Shown here one piece after another: positions 7,231 through 16,700 of a DNA stretch of 64,000 bases (positions are counted from its first letter, which is position 1; each line of letters starts with the position of its first letter). Under the pieces are notes generated by a model that saw only the letters and a program-made list of their open reading frames with translations, was not told where the DNA came from and ran no database searches. The position numbers and the translations under genes are program-made. The stretch covers positions 124,001 to 188,000 of the forward strand of contig DATGIF010000008.1 of the NCBI GenBank assembly GCA_035295845.1, written 5' to 3'. This DNA comes from Palsa-892 sp035295845 (lineage in GTDB: Bacteria; Pseudomonadota; Alphaproteobacteria; Rhizobiales; Xanthobacteraceae).

Positions 7231-9086
7231 GATCTTCCTCCGTCGGCGTAACCGATCTCGAACAGGAATTTCTGCATGTCCCACGCGCCCGTGGGGCAAC
7301 GCTCGGCGCAAAGCCCGCAATGCAGGCAGACGTCCTCGTCCTTGACCATCACGCGCTTGGTCTTGAGCGGCGCGGATACATAGAGGTCCTGCGTCAAATT
7401 CTCGGCGGGCGCGGTGAGGTGCTGGCGGAGCGCCGCTTCCGGTTCGTTCGGGGTGAAGGTGATGCAGTCCATGGGGCAGATGTCGACGCAGGCATCGCAC
7501 TCGATGCAGAGGTCTTTCGTAAAGACGGTCTGCACGTCGCAATTGAGGCAGCGCTGCGCTTCCTTGAAGCCGAGCGCGCGGTCGAAGCCGAGCTCGACTT
7601 CGGCGCGAATGTCCTTCAGCGCGATGGCTTGGTCGCGCAGCGGCACCTTGAAGCGTTTGTCGAGCGAAGGATCGTTGTCGTAGCTCCACTCGTGGATGCC
7701 CATCTTCTGGCTCACGAGATTGACCATGGGCGGCGGCCGATCGGAAAGCTTTTCGCCGCGGCAGAGCTTGTCGATGGAGATGGCGGCGTCGTGGCCGTGG
7801 GCGACCGCCCAGATGATGTTCTTCGGCCCATAGGCGGCATCGCCGCCGAAGAACACTTTCGGATGCGTCGAGCGGAAGGTGATTTGATCGAGCTTCGGCA
7901 GGCCCCATTTGTCGAACTCGATGCCGATATCGCGCTCGATCCAGGGAAAGGCGTTTTCCTGGCCGACCGCGATGAGCACGTCGTCGCAGGGAAAATGCTC
8001 GTCGGGCTCGCCAGTCGGCACAAGCTCGCGACGGCCGTTGGCGTCGCGCACGGCTTTGACTTTTTCGAAGAGCACGCCCGTGAGCTTGCCGCCTTCGTGG
8101 GTGATTTCCTTCGGCACGAGATAGTTGAAGATCGGGATGCCCTCGTGCATCGCGTCTTCCTTTTCCCAAGGCGAGGCCTTCATTTCCTCGAAGCCGGAGC
8201 GCACGATCACCTTCACATCTTCGCCGCCGAGCCGGCGCGAGGAGCGGCAGCAATCCATCGCCGTGTTGCCGCCGCCGAGCACGATCACGCGCTTGCCGAT
8301 CTTGCTGATGTGGCCGAAGGAGACATTCGACAGCCAATCGATGCCGATGTGGATGTTCTTCGCCGCTTGCTCTCGGCCGGGGATTTCGAGATCGCGGCCG
8401 CGCGGCGCACCGCAGCCGACGAAGATCGCGTCGAAATTTTCGGAAAGCAGCGCCTTCATGCTGTCGATGCGGCGGTTGCCGGCGAATTCGATGCCGAGAT
8501 CAAGGATGTAGCCGCACTCTTCGTCGATCACCGAATCCGGCAGGCGGAATTTCGGAATCTGCGTCCGCATCATGCCGCCGGCTTGCGGGTCCTGATCGAA
8601 GACGACGCATTCATAGCCGAGCGGGGCGAGATCGCGCGCGACGGTGAGCGAAGCGGGGCCGCCGCCGACAAGCGCGATGCGCTTGCCGTTCTTTTCTGCG
8701 GCGCGTTTCGGCAATCGATCACGCACATCGCCTTTATTGTCGGCGGCGACGCGCTTCAGGCGGCAGATCGCGACGGGATCGGGCTCGACGCGGCCGCGCC
8801 GGCAGGCGGGTTCGCATGGACGATCGCAGGTGCGCCCGAGAATTCCGGGAAACACGTTCGATTCCCAATTCACCATATAGGCGTCGGCGTAACGCCCGGC
8901 GGCGATCATGCGGATGTATTCGGGAACGGGGGTATGGGCGGGACAGGCCCACTGACAGTCCACCACCTTATGAAAGTAATTCGGGTTGCGGATATCGGTG
9001 GGTGGCAGCCCGACTCCGCGCGATTGCGCGCTGGAAGCGGACTCCTCCTCACTGTTCGACTCGAGCGCCGTCGTGCCGGTGCTCAT
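7215..9086 (-). CDS. NAD(P)-binding FAD/Fe-S oxidoreductase (GltD-like) partner of the 2-oxoacid oxidoreductase
   Basis: A 623-residue GltD/NfnB-type flavoprotein with a C-terminal bacterial ferredoxin domain. The N-terminal cysteine cluster is C44, C48, C87, C91, C95 region (WACPAHTPV, CDRPCEPACRRG). The FAD Rossmann motif is VGGGPASL (about 140-147) and the NAD(P) motif is LGGGNTAMDC (about 270-279). Two [4Fe-4S] motifs sit at C527/C530/C533/C537 and C587/C590/C593/C597. It is first in the operon and overlaps korA, so I infer that it carries electrons between the oxidoreductase and the NAD(P) pool, replacing or assisting a free ferredoxin. Direction of electron flow is not visible in sequence. 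It could also be annotated as a glutamate-synthase small-subunit homologue, but no GltB is nearby. Confidence 0.88.
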   Translation of the reverse strand: MSTGTTALESNSEEESASSAQSRGVGLPPTDIRNPNYFHKVVDCQWACPAHTPVPEYIRMIAAGRYADAYMVNWESNVFPGILGRTCDRPCEPACRRGRVEPDPVAICRLKRVAADNKGDVRDRLPKRAAEKNGKRIALVGGGPASLTVARDLAPLGYECVVFDQDPQAGGMMRTQIPKFRLPDSVIDEECGYILDLGIEFAGNRRIDSMKALLSENFDAIFVGCGAPRGRDLEIPGREQAAKNIHIGIDWLSNVSFGHISKIGKRVIVLGGGNTAMDCCRSSRRLGGEDVKVIVRSGFEEMKASPWEKEDAMHEGIPIFNYLVPKEITHEGGKLTGVLFEKVKAVRDANGRRELVPTGEPDEHFPCDDVLIAVGQENAFPWIERDIGIEFDKWGLPKLDQITFRSTHPKVFFGGDAAYGPKNIIWAVAHGHDAAISIDKLCRGEKLSDRPPPMVNLVSQKMGIHEWSYDNDPSLDKRFKVPLRDQAIALKDIRAEVELGFDRALGFKEAQRCLNCDVQTVFTKDLCIECDACVDICPMDCITFTPNEPEAALRQHLTAPAENLTQDLYVSAPLKTKRVMVKDEDVCLHCGLCAERCPTGAWDMQKFLFEIGYADGGRSCKAA

Positions 9087-9393
9087 CCGTTGCTCCTTGA
9101 GGTCCGACCCCCGCTCACGACACGGGGCTTACGCCCTCGTATGTAAGTATTTTGACAATGCCTACCATATTCGCGACGGGATACGTCTCGAACCTTCGCA
9201 TTAGCTGAATCCTCGCCACAATTTTTCGCGCCGGTGGCATACCAGTTTCGCCACAATATTCTTGCTGTTACTTCAATGATTTAAGCCGTTGCGGCCCGCC
9301 GATTCCGTCTTCGGGGCGGGAGCGCGCAGGGATGTCGCTAGAATTCGCAACCGTTTGTGATAGAGCCGACAGAGTCGATTTCGGGGAGGTCCC
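9087..9393. other. Divergent promoter region without genes
   Basis: This 307-bp spacer separates the leftward oxidoreductase operon from the rightward lemA operon. It holds a TTGACA hexamer near 9152 and two exact direct copies of TCGCCACAAT (9213-9222 and 9248-9257), 35 bp apart, which could be regulator sites. GGGGAGGT just before 9394 is the lemA ribosome binding site. I see no ORF, tRNA or known riboswitch here. Confidence 0.5.
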
Positions 9394-10002
9394 ATGCTCG
9401 CCTTCTGCAAGCGTTTTGGCGTGCCGTTCGCGGCGTTCGTTCTCGCGCTCAATCTCGCCGGCTGCGGAATCAATACGATTCCGACCGAGGAAGAGCGCGC
9501 CAAGGCGGCATGGAGCGAGGTGCTGAATCAATATCAGCGCCGCAGCGATCTCATCCCCAACCTCGTCGAGACGGTGAAGGGTTACGCCGCGCAGGAGCGC
9601 GAGATCTTCATCCAGGTCGCCGAGGCGCGCGCCAAGGTGGGGGAAATCAAGATCGATCCGTCCATCCTCACCGATCCCGAAGCGTTCAAGCGCTTCCAGG
9701 AACTCCAGGCGCAGCTGGCCGGGGCGCTCTCGCGGCTGCTCGCGGTTTCCGAGCGTTATCCGGACCTCAAGTCCAGCCAGAATTTCTTGGCGCTGCAGTC
9801 GCAGCTCGAAGGCACGGAAAACCGCATCGCGGTGGCGCGCCGCGACTACATCGAGGCGGTGCGGGTCTATAACACCGAGCTCAAGACTTTCCCCGGCATC
9901 ATCTGGGCGAATGTGCTCTATCGCAACAACAAGCCGATGGAGACGTTCACCATCGACGAGCCGACGACGAAGCCACCCGTGGTCATCTTCGACAAGAAAT
10001 AA
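9394..10002 (+). CDS. lemA: LemA family lipoprotein
   Basis: A 202-residue LemA protein. The first 23 residues form a lipoprotein signal with lipobox LAGC, so the mature protein should be lipid-anchored in the envelope. The conserved core follows: AAWSEVLNQYQRRSDLIPNL, then VETVKGYAAQE, and near the C-terminus VRVYNTELKTFPG. Structure is expected to be a helical bundle. LemA function is not firmly established; it regularly occurs with TPM-domain proteins, as here (next gene 24 bp downstream). The start has a strong ribosome binding site, GGGGAGGT, 6 bp before the ATG. Confidence 0.93.
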   Translation: MLAFCKRFGVPFAAFVLALNLAGCGINTIPTEEERAKAAWSEVLNQYQRRSDLIPNLVETVKGYAAQEREIFIQVAEARAKVGEIKIDPSILTDPEAFKRFQELQAQLAGALSRLLAVSERYPDLKSSQNFLALQSQLEGTENRIAVARRDYIEAVRVYNTELKTFPGIIWANVLYRNNKPMETFTIDEPTTKPPVVIFDKK

Positions 10003-10026
10003 GCATCGTTTCGCGGGCCTCGGACG

Positions 10027-10872
10027 ATGCTGGCGGGGACGCTCCGGTTCGTTCGCGGACTTTCGCTCGCCGCAGCCCTGCTTGCGTTTTTCGCCGGCAC
10101 CGGCGGCGCGTCCGCGCAGGCCATCGTCTTTCCGCCGCTCACGGGCCGCGTGGTCGACGAAGCAAACCTGTTGGATTCCGCGGCGAAAGCCAATCTCGAC
10201 GCGAAACTCGCGGCGCTAGAAGCAAAGACCACCGACCAGCTCGTCGTCGTCACCCTGCGCTCGCTGCAAGGCCGCACGATCGAGGAATACGGCTATCAAC
10301 TCGGGCGCTATTGGGGGATCGGGCAGAAGGACAAGAGCAACGGCGCGCTGCTCATCGTGGCGCCGAACGAGCACAAGGTGCGGATCGAGGTCGGTTACGG
10401 CCTCGAAGGCACGATGACCGACGCCATTTCAAGCGTGATCATCCAGACCGTGATCCTGCCGCGCTTTCGGGCGAATGATTATCCGGGCGGAATCGCCAAC
10501 GGCGTCGACGAGATCATCAAGGTGCTCTCGGGCGAGGGAGGCGGGCCTCAACCCGAGCCGCCGCCCGCGCCGAAACCGCGCCATAATACGTTCTTTGGTC
10601 TCCTCTTGCTCGCGGCGCCATTCATATTCAGCGGGCCGGGGCTCATTCTTCTTGTCATTCTCTTGCACTTTTTGTTCGTGCTGCTCTCACGATTGGCCGT
10701 CTGGATGCATCTCGCATCGCCGCCGCGCGAAGGGGCGCATTCTTGGGGCTGGGGCGGTTCCGGTTCGGGCTCGTCGTGGTCGTCGGGATCGAGCTGGTCG
10801 AGTTCCGACTCCGGCGGGTTTTCCGGCGGCGGCGGCTCGTTCGGCGGCGGCGGTTCGTCGGGGAGCTGGTGA
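10027..10872 (+). CDS. TPM-domain (YgcG family) membrane protein with Gly/Ser-rich tail
   Basis: A 281-residue protein. A signal peptide (about residues 1-31, ending GASAQA) precedes a TPM domain (about 35-175; PPLTGRVVDEANLLD, TTDQLVVVTLRSLQG, RYWGIGQKDKSNGALLIVAP, VRIEVGYGLEG). A proline-rich linker, one or two membrane segments (about 195-225), and a low-complexity tail of GGG/S/W repeats ending in GSSGSW complete it. TPM proteins are linked to photosystem II repair in plants; in bacteria they are poorly characterised envelope proteins. It is the second gene of the lemA-TPM-TPM operon. The tail is biased but in frame, not an assembly artefact. Confidence 0.9.
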   Translation: MLAGTLRFVRGLSLAAALLAFFAGTGGASAQAIVFPPLTGRVVDEANLLDSAAKANLDAKLAALEAKTTDQLVVVTLRSLQGRTIEEYGYQLGRYWGIGQKDKSNGALLIVAPNEHKVRIEVGYGLEGTMTDAISSVIIQTVILPRFRANDYPGGIANGVDEIIKVLSGEGGGPQPEPPPAPKPRHNTFFGLLLLAAPFIFSGPGLILLVILLHFLFVLLSRLAVWMHLASPPREGAHSWGWGGSGSGSSWSSGSSWSSSDSGGFSGGGGSFGGGGSSGSW

Positions 10873-10877
10873 GCGCC

Positions 10878-11489
10878 ATGAAAATCGAACTCGAAGACAG
10901 AAAGCGGGTCTCCGACGCGATCCGCGCCGCCGAGCAGAAGACTTCCGGCGAAATCTTCTGCGTGATGGCGATGGCTTCGAGCAATTACCGCTTCGTGCCG
11001 CTCGCGCGCGCGGCGATCGTCGCGCTCGCCGTGCCGCTGCCCTTGTTTTATTTCACGCCGCTGTGGGCGGACGAAATCTATTTCGTGCAGCTCGCGGTCT
11101 TTGCCGCCTGCGCGATCGTCTTCTCGCTGCCCGCTCTCCGCTATCTCCTCGTTCCGCGCTGGATCAAGCGCGACCGCGCCAGCGCCGAGGCGAAGCGGCA
11201 ATTCGCGGCGCACGGCCTGCATCTTACGCCGGAACGAACGGGCGTTTTGATTTTCGCCTCGCTCGCCGAGCGCTATGTCGAGATCATCGCCGACTCCGGC
11301 ATCAACGATAAGGTCTCGCCCGAAGTGTGGGACCGGGCGGTGAAAGCGATGATCGGGAAGATTAAAGAGGGCCGGCCGGTCGACGGCTTCATCGAGGCGA
11401 TTCAAATTTGCGGCGAGGTGCTGGCGAAGCACTTTCCGCCCGGCGCCCTGAAAAAGAACGAGCTGCCGGACAGGCTCGTGTTGATGTGA
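10878..11489 (+). CDS. Second TPM-domain protein, membrane-anchored
   Basis: A 203-residue protein starting at ATG 10878 (MKIELEDRKRVSDAIR), 5 bp after the preceding stop; the frame upstream is a shadow of the Gly/Ser tail. A short N-terminal part (ISDAIRAAEQKTSGEIFCVM-like) is followed by two hydrophobic segments (about residues 43-62 and 69-90) and a C-terminal half with LTPERTGVLIFASLAERYVEII and the segment DGFIEAIQICGEVLAKHFPP. This architecture is the TPM subfamily found as the third member of lemA operons. No catalytic function can be assigned. Confidence 0.85.
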   Translation: MKIELEDRKRVSDAIRAAEQKTSGEIFCVMAMASSNYRFVPLARAAIVALAVPLPLFYFTPLWADEIYFVQLAVFAACAIVFSLPALRYLLVPRWIKRDRASAEAKRQFAAHGLHLTPERTGVLIFASLAERYVEIIADSGINDKVSPEVWDRAVKAMIGKIKEGRPVDGFIEAIQICGEVLAKHFPPGALKKNELPDRLVLM

Positions 11490-11535
11490 GGGGTGGGTAT
11501 CTTTACTCTCCGCCCCGGACCATGAAAGTACGCCG

Positions 11536-12933
11536 ATGAACGCGCCGCAAACTGTACCGCTCTATGCTCCGCGCGTCCCGCCGCTCGACCGGCCGATGGG
11601 GCGGCTGCCGTTCTTCGCAAAATTATTGCGCAATCCGCTGCGCGTATTGCCGGCGGCCGCTTACGAGGAGCCGCTTGTGGTGATGAGCCGGGCCGGCCGC
11701 GAGGTGTGCTGGATCGCCGAGCCTTCGCTCATCAAGACCGTGTTGCTCGACCAGCGCGATCAATTTGGCCGCACGCGCATTACGCGGCGGATCCTGGGTC
11801 CGCTGTTGGGCAACGGTATCCTGATCGCCGATGGCGCCGACTGGAAATGGCAACGGCAGACGGCGGCGCCCGTTTTCCGGCACAGCGATCTTTTGAGCTT
11901 CGTTCCGACCATTGCAGCGGCGGCGGAGCGCTTGGTGGCCGACTGGCAAAAGCGCGACAACGAGGTGCCCCACAACATCGACCGTGAAATGAGTCTCGTC
12001 ACCTTCGATGTGATCTCGCATACGTTGTTGCCGAGCGGCGGCGGTTATCTCGCGCCGGTCATTGCCCGTTCGAGTTCGAATTATCAGCGGCCGATCGGCT
12101 GGCAGATGGCTTATGCGAATTTCGGATTGCCATCCTGGGCGCCGCATCCGGGCAAACTGAAAATGTGGCTCGCGCAACGAGGGTTACGCGGAGCCGTGGC
12201 GGCGCTCGTGGCCGACCGCCGCGCCGAGGCGGCGGCCCATGACGACCTGCTGCAACGGCTGATCAACGCAAAAAATGCGGAAACCGGCTCCGCAATGTCG
12301 GATGAGTTGTTGATCGATAATCTGTTGACGTTTTTTCTCGCCGGTCACGAGACGACGGCGGTCGCGCTCACCTGGACATTGTATCTGCTTGCGCGCGCAC
12401 CCTACTGGCAGAGTCGCATTCTTGAAGAGGTGCGCGCGGTCGCGGGGGACGGTCCCATCAAGTCCGAGCACATCGATCATCTCGTGACGACGATGCAGGT
12501 GATCAAGGAAACCATGCGGCTCTATCCGCCGGCGCCGATCATGTCGCGGCAGGCAAACGCCGATACCGAGCTTGCGGGCGTGCCGATCAAGGCCGGCACG
12601 CAGATCATCATTCCGATCTACGCGATCCAGCGGCACCGGCGCTATTGGTCGGATCCCGACCGTTTTGATCCCTTGCGGTTCGCGCCGGAAAACGAAGCGA
12701 AGATTCCCCGCTATCAGTACATGCCCTTCGGCGCGGGGCCGCGCATCTGCATCGGCATGGGGTTCGCGCTGATCGAGGCGGTCGCGATTCTCGCGACCCT
12801 CGTCCGCGCGGCGAGTTTTTCCACTTCGCCCGACTACGCGCCGGAGCCGTTGAGTCGGGTCACGCTCGCGCCCGCGGGCGGCATGCAGCTTTCCGTGCGC
12901 ATGCGCGAACCGAGTCAGATTGGCCGGAGCTAA
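11536..12933 (+). CDS. Cytochrome P450
   Basis: A 465-residue P450 with all core motifs: the I-helix AGHETT (about residue 269-274, oxygen activation), the K-helix ETMR (ExxR, near 325), the PERF-region RFDPLRF, and the haem loop FGAGPRICIG with the proximal Cys near residue 405. The sequence resembles the bacterial class with CYP4/CYP102-like features that often act on fatty acids or hydrocarbons; the substrate cannot be told from sequence. There is no fused reductase and no ferredoxin gene beside it, so it needs redox partners from elsewhere. It follows the TPM operon by 46 bp and converges with the AhpD-like gene (7 bp between stops). Confidence 0.92.
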   Translation: MNAPQTVPLYAPRVPPLDRPMGRLPFFAKLLRNPLRVLPAAAYEEPLVVMSRAGREVCWIAEPSLIKTVLLDQRDQFGRTRITRRILGPLLGNGILIADGADWKWQRQTAAPVFRHSDLLSFVPTIAAAAERLVADWQKRDNEVPHNIDREMSLVTFDVISHTLLPSGGGYLAPVIARSSSNYQRPIGWQMAYANFGLPSWAPHPGKLKMWLAQRGLRGAVAALVADRRAEAAAHDDLLQRLINAKNAETGSAMSDELLIDNLLTFFLAGHETTAVALTWTLYLLARAPYWQSRILEEVRAVAGDGPIKSEHIDHLVTTMQVIKETMRLYPPAPIMSRQANADTELAGVPIKAGTQIIIPIYAIQRHRRYWSDPDRFDPLRFAPENEAKIPRYQYMPFGAGPRICIGMGFALIEAVAILATLVRAASFSTSPDYAPEPLSRVTLAPAGGMQLSVRMREPSQIGRS

Positions 12934-12940
12934 AGCCGGC

Positions 12941-13561
12941 TCAACGCGCCAGCGAATAATATTCCTCGTTCGGGCGCATGTCGGTCGCGCTCGCCACGCG
13001 GTTGCTCAGGTTGAAGAAGCCGGCGACGGCGGCAATGTCCCAGATTTCGCGATCGGAAAAACCGGCCTCGCGCAGTGCGGCCCGGTCCGCCTCCTCGATC
13101 CCCCAGGGCTCGACGGTGATCTTCCAGGCAAAATCGAGCATTGCCCGCGTGCGCGCGTCGAGATCGGCGGCGCGGTAATTTGCCGCGATCGTTTCGGCGA
13201 GCTGCGGATTGCCGGAGTATTTCCGCACCGCGGCGGCGTGGGCGACCAGGCAATAATGGCAGTGATTGGCGGAGGAAACGGTGACCGCGATCATTTCGCG
13301 TTCCAGCTTCGAAAGCCCGGAAGGCGCGAGCATCAGATCATCGGACATGGCGATGAAGGCCTTGAGCTTGGCTAGATCGAACGAATAGGCCTTCAGCACA
13401 TTCGGCACGAAGCCGAGCTTTTCCTCGCATTTCGCGAAATAGGCCTGAGCCCCGGCGTCGAGCGGTGCCGCCGGAAGGTCGAGCGCGATCACCGCGTCCC
13501 GCGCGGGCGTTGAAGGTTGCGGAGCGCCCGTACCGGCTCCGGTTTTTTCGTGCCTGTTCAT
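12941..13561 (-). CDS. AhpD-like peroxidase-related protein (carboxymuconolactone decarboxylase fold)
   Basis: A 206-residue protein of the uncharacterised-peroxidase-related family. The AhpD-type active site SANHCHYCLVAH (CxxC plus His) lies near residue 120, followed by the helical core (LDFAWKITVEPWGI) and a C-terminal FFNLSNRVASATDMRPNEEYY segment typical of this subfamily. It probably reduces peroxides or has a related thiol function in the cytoplasm. The start at ATG 13561 (MNRHEKTG) is preceded by GGGGAAG; 52 extra upstream codons are arginine/serine-rich and without similarity. It diverges from the glutamate dehydrogenase gene. Confidence 0.87.
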   Translation of the reverse strand: MNRHEKTGAGTGAPQPSTPARDAVIALDLPAAPLDAGAQAYFAKCEEKLGFVPNVLKAYSFDLAKLKAFIAMSDDLMLAPSGLSKLEREMIAVTVSSANHCHYCLVAHAAAVRKYSGNPQLAETIAANYRAADLDARTRAMLDFAWKITVEPWGIEEADRAALREAGFSDREIWDIAAVAGFFNLSNRVASATDMRPNEEYYSLAR

Positions 13562-13715
13562 AACTTCCCCAATATTGCGCTGCACATTGCGCATAAGCCT
13601 ATCAGGCACGCTACGAAGCCGAAACCGCGATCTCGACAGCGTGGCGGCGCAGGCGGACACTCGTTTTGTCGAGTCGCTTTCATAATTCTCTGATGATGAC
13701 CACATAAAACCAAGC

Positions 13716-16700
13716 ATGGACTCCGACGCCTTTCATACCAGCAATGAGGAAAGCGCCGCCCGCGAACTGGTGCGGCAGGCCTCGCTTCTGGCCGAGGAGG
13801 GCGGCGACCTGCCGCGCGGGTTCGTTGCGGCGCTGTTCGGACGCGCCGCGCCCGAGGATCTCGTCATCTATTCGGCGCACGAGATCGCGGCGCTGGCGCG
13901 CCTGAGCTTCGATCACTTGAAGGCGCGCACGTTCGGCGCTCCCAGCATTCGCATTTCGAATCCGCCGGCCGTCGCGGGTTCAAAACCGCTCGCGAACATC
14001 ACGGTCGTCGAGATCTGCAATGACGATATGCCGTTTCTGCTCGACTCAGTGGTCGGAGAGATCGCCGCGCAGGAACTCACGGTGCGGCTCGTGTTACATC
14101 CGGTGTTCACCGTGGAGCGCGACAAGGCGGGCAAGCCTCTTGCCTGGAAGGGCGAAGCGCCCGCCAAGGCCAAGGATCAGCGCGAGAGCTTCATCCACAT
14201 CCACGTCGATCGCATCGATCAGGCGCATGCGGCCGCACTCGAGCAGGCGTTGCAGGCGACGCTTGGCGAAGTGCGCGTCGCGGTCAGCGACTGGAAAAAG
14301 ATGCGGGAGGAAGTGCAAACGGCGATCAGCGAGCTGAAGAAGAAATCATCGCCGCTTCCCAAGGAAGAAGTTTCGGAAGCCGCTGCTTTTCTCGAGTGGC
14401 TCCTTGACGACAATTTCACGTTTCTCGGCAGCCGCGAATATGTCTTCGGCAACGGCGCCGAAACGTCGGAGCTCGAGCCCGCTGACAAAACGGGTCTCGG
14501 CATCCTGCGCGCGAGCGAAGTGCGCGTACTCAAGCGCGGCCGCGAACTTATGACCATGACCCCGGAAATCCGCGAGTTCATGCGGCTTCCGGTCGCGCTC
14601 ATCATCACCAAGTCGAATGTGCGCTCGCGCGTGCACCGGCGCCTGCACATGGATTACATCGGCGTCAAACGTTTTGACACCAGAGGCAAGCTCGCTGGCG
14701 AACTGCGCATCGTTGGCCTCTTCACCTCGGGCGCTTACATGCGCTCCGCCCGCGACATCCCCACGTTGCGGCCGAAGATCGAAAGGGTGATTGCGCGCGC
14801 GGGCTTTGCCCCCGAAAGCCATTCCGGCAAGGCGCTTCTGAATGTGCTCGAAACCTACCCGCGCGACGAACTATTCCAAATCGACGACGATCTTCTCTAC
14901 CAAAACGCACTCGCGATTCTGGAACTCGAAGAGCGTCCGCGCGTGCGGGTGCTGGCACGGCGCGACCGTTTCGACCGTTTCGTTTCGATCCTCGCTTATG
15001 TGCCGCGCGAGCGTTACGACAGTACGATCCGCGCGCGGCTCGGCGATTATTTCGCCGAAGTCTACAAAGGCCGTTTGTCGGCCTTCCATCCGTACTTTTC
15101 GGACGGCGCGCTCACGCGCGTGCACTTCATCATCGGCCGCGACGAAGGCGAAACCCCCGATCCCGACCGCGCCACGCTGGAAGCCGCCGTCGGCAAAATT
15201 GTGCGCAACTGGAGCGACGGCTTCGCGCAGGCGCTTGCCGCGCATCACGAACAGAGCCAGGCGCATGCGCTGAACCGGCGCTATCGCGAGGCGTTTTCCG
15301 CCATCTATCGCGACGCTTTCGATCCGGAAACGGCGGTCGCCGACATCCGCGTGCTGGAGACGCTTTCGCGCGCGCATCCTTTTGCGATTCATTTTTATCG
15401 CCGCGATGCTTCGCAAGCCGAAAAGGCGAATCTCAAGGTTTGGTGCTTTGAACGGCCCGTGCCGCTCTCCGAGCGAGTGCCGGTCCTGGAGCATATGGGA
15501 TTCTCGGTCATCAACGAGCGGACCTACACCGTCGATGGCAGGAGCACGGGCGCGCCTTCCGCCTATCTCCACGACATGACGCTCGCGCGGAAGGGCGGCG
15601 GCGCTGTTCCGCTCGAAGCGCTCGATCAACAGCTCGAATCCGCGCTGATCGCCGTGATGAGCGGGCGCGCGGAAGACGACGGCTTCAACGCGCTCGTGCT
15701 CGCCGCCGGCATGGCGTGGCGGGACGTGGCGCTCCTGCGCACGCTCGGACGCTATTTGCGGCAGACGACGCAGCCTTTCAGCCAGGATTATCTCTGGACG
15801 ACCCTCGCCAAGCATGCGGCGATCGCCGAGAAGATCGTCGCGTTATTTCATGCCCGCTTCGATCCAAGGATCGATTTGCCGCGCGCCGAACGGGCGAAGA
15901 AAGAAGCGGCGATCGCCGGCGATGCCGAGACCGCGCTCAATGCGGTCGAAAGCCTCGATGAGGACCGCATCCTGCGCCAGTTCTTCGCGCTGGTGCGGGC
16001 CGCGATCCGCACCAATTTCTACCAGATCGACCGGGATGGCCACCCCAAGGCGGTGATCTCGATCAAGTTCGAGAGCCGGAAAATCGACGTGCTTCCGTTG
16101 CCGCGGCCGCTCTACGAAATCTTCGTCTATTCGCCGCGCGTCGAGGGCGTGCATCTGCGCTTCGGCAAGGTGGCGCGCGGCGGCATCCGCTGGTCCGACC
16201 GGCCGCAGGATTTCCGCACCGAAATTCTCGGCCTCGTGAAGGCGCAACAGGTCAAGAACGCCGTCATCGTGCCGGTGGGCGCGAAGGGCGGTTTCGTGCC
16301 GAAGAAGCTCCCCGCCGCCGGCGGCCGCGAGGCGATCCTCGCCGAAGGGATCGCCGCCTACGACATTTTCATCACGAGCCTGTTGGAGCTCACCGACAAC
16401 ATCGAGGCGGGCGGCATCGTGCATCCCGCGAACACGGTGCTGCACGACGGCGACGATCCTTATCTCGTGGTCGCCGCCGACAAGGGAACGGCGACCTTCT
16501 CCGACGCCGCCAATGCGATCGCGATCAGGCACGGATTCTGGCTCGGCGATGCCTTCGCCTCGGGCGGCTCCGCCGGCTACGACCACAAGAAGATGGGAAT
16601 CACGGCGCGCGGCGCGTGGGAATCGGTGAAGCGGCATTTCCGCGAGATGGATATCGACATCCGCAAAACGCCGTTCACGGTCTCCGGCGTCGGCGACATG

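Noticed and set aside
5392..8337. A 981-residue open frame on the minus strand
   Set aside because: Residues before about 370 are a shadow of the flavoprotein gene in another frame. Homology to KorA starts at GTG 7230, which has a good ribosome binding site.
10741..10870. GGC/TCG-rich stretch looked like a tandem DNA repeat
   Set aside because: It is in frame and encodes the Gly/Ser/Trp tail common in YgcG-type TPM proteins, so it is a protein low-complexity region.
10743..10877. Upstream extension of the second TPM protein
   Set aside because: It overlaps the Gly/Ser-rich tail of the preceding gene out of frame; ATG 10878 fits both spacing and homology.
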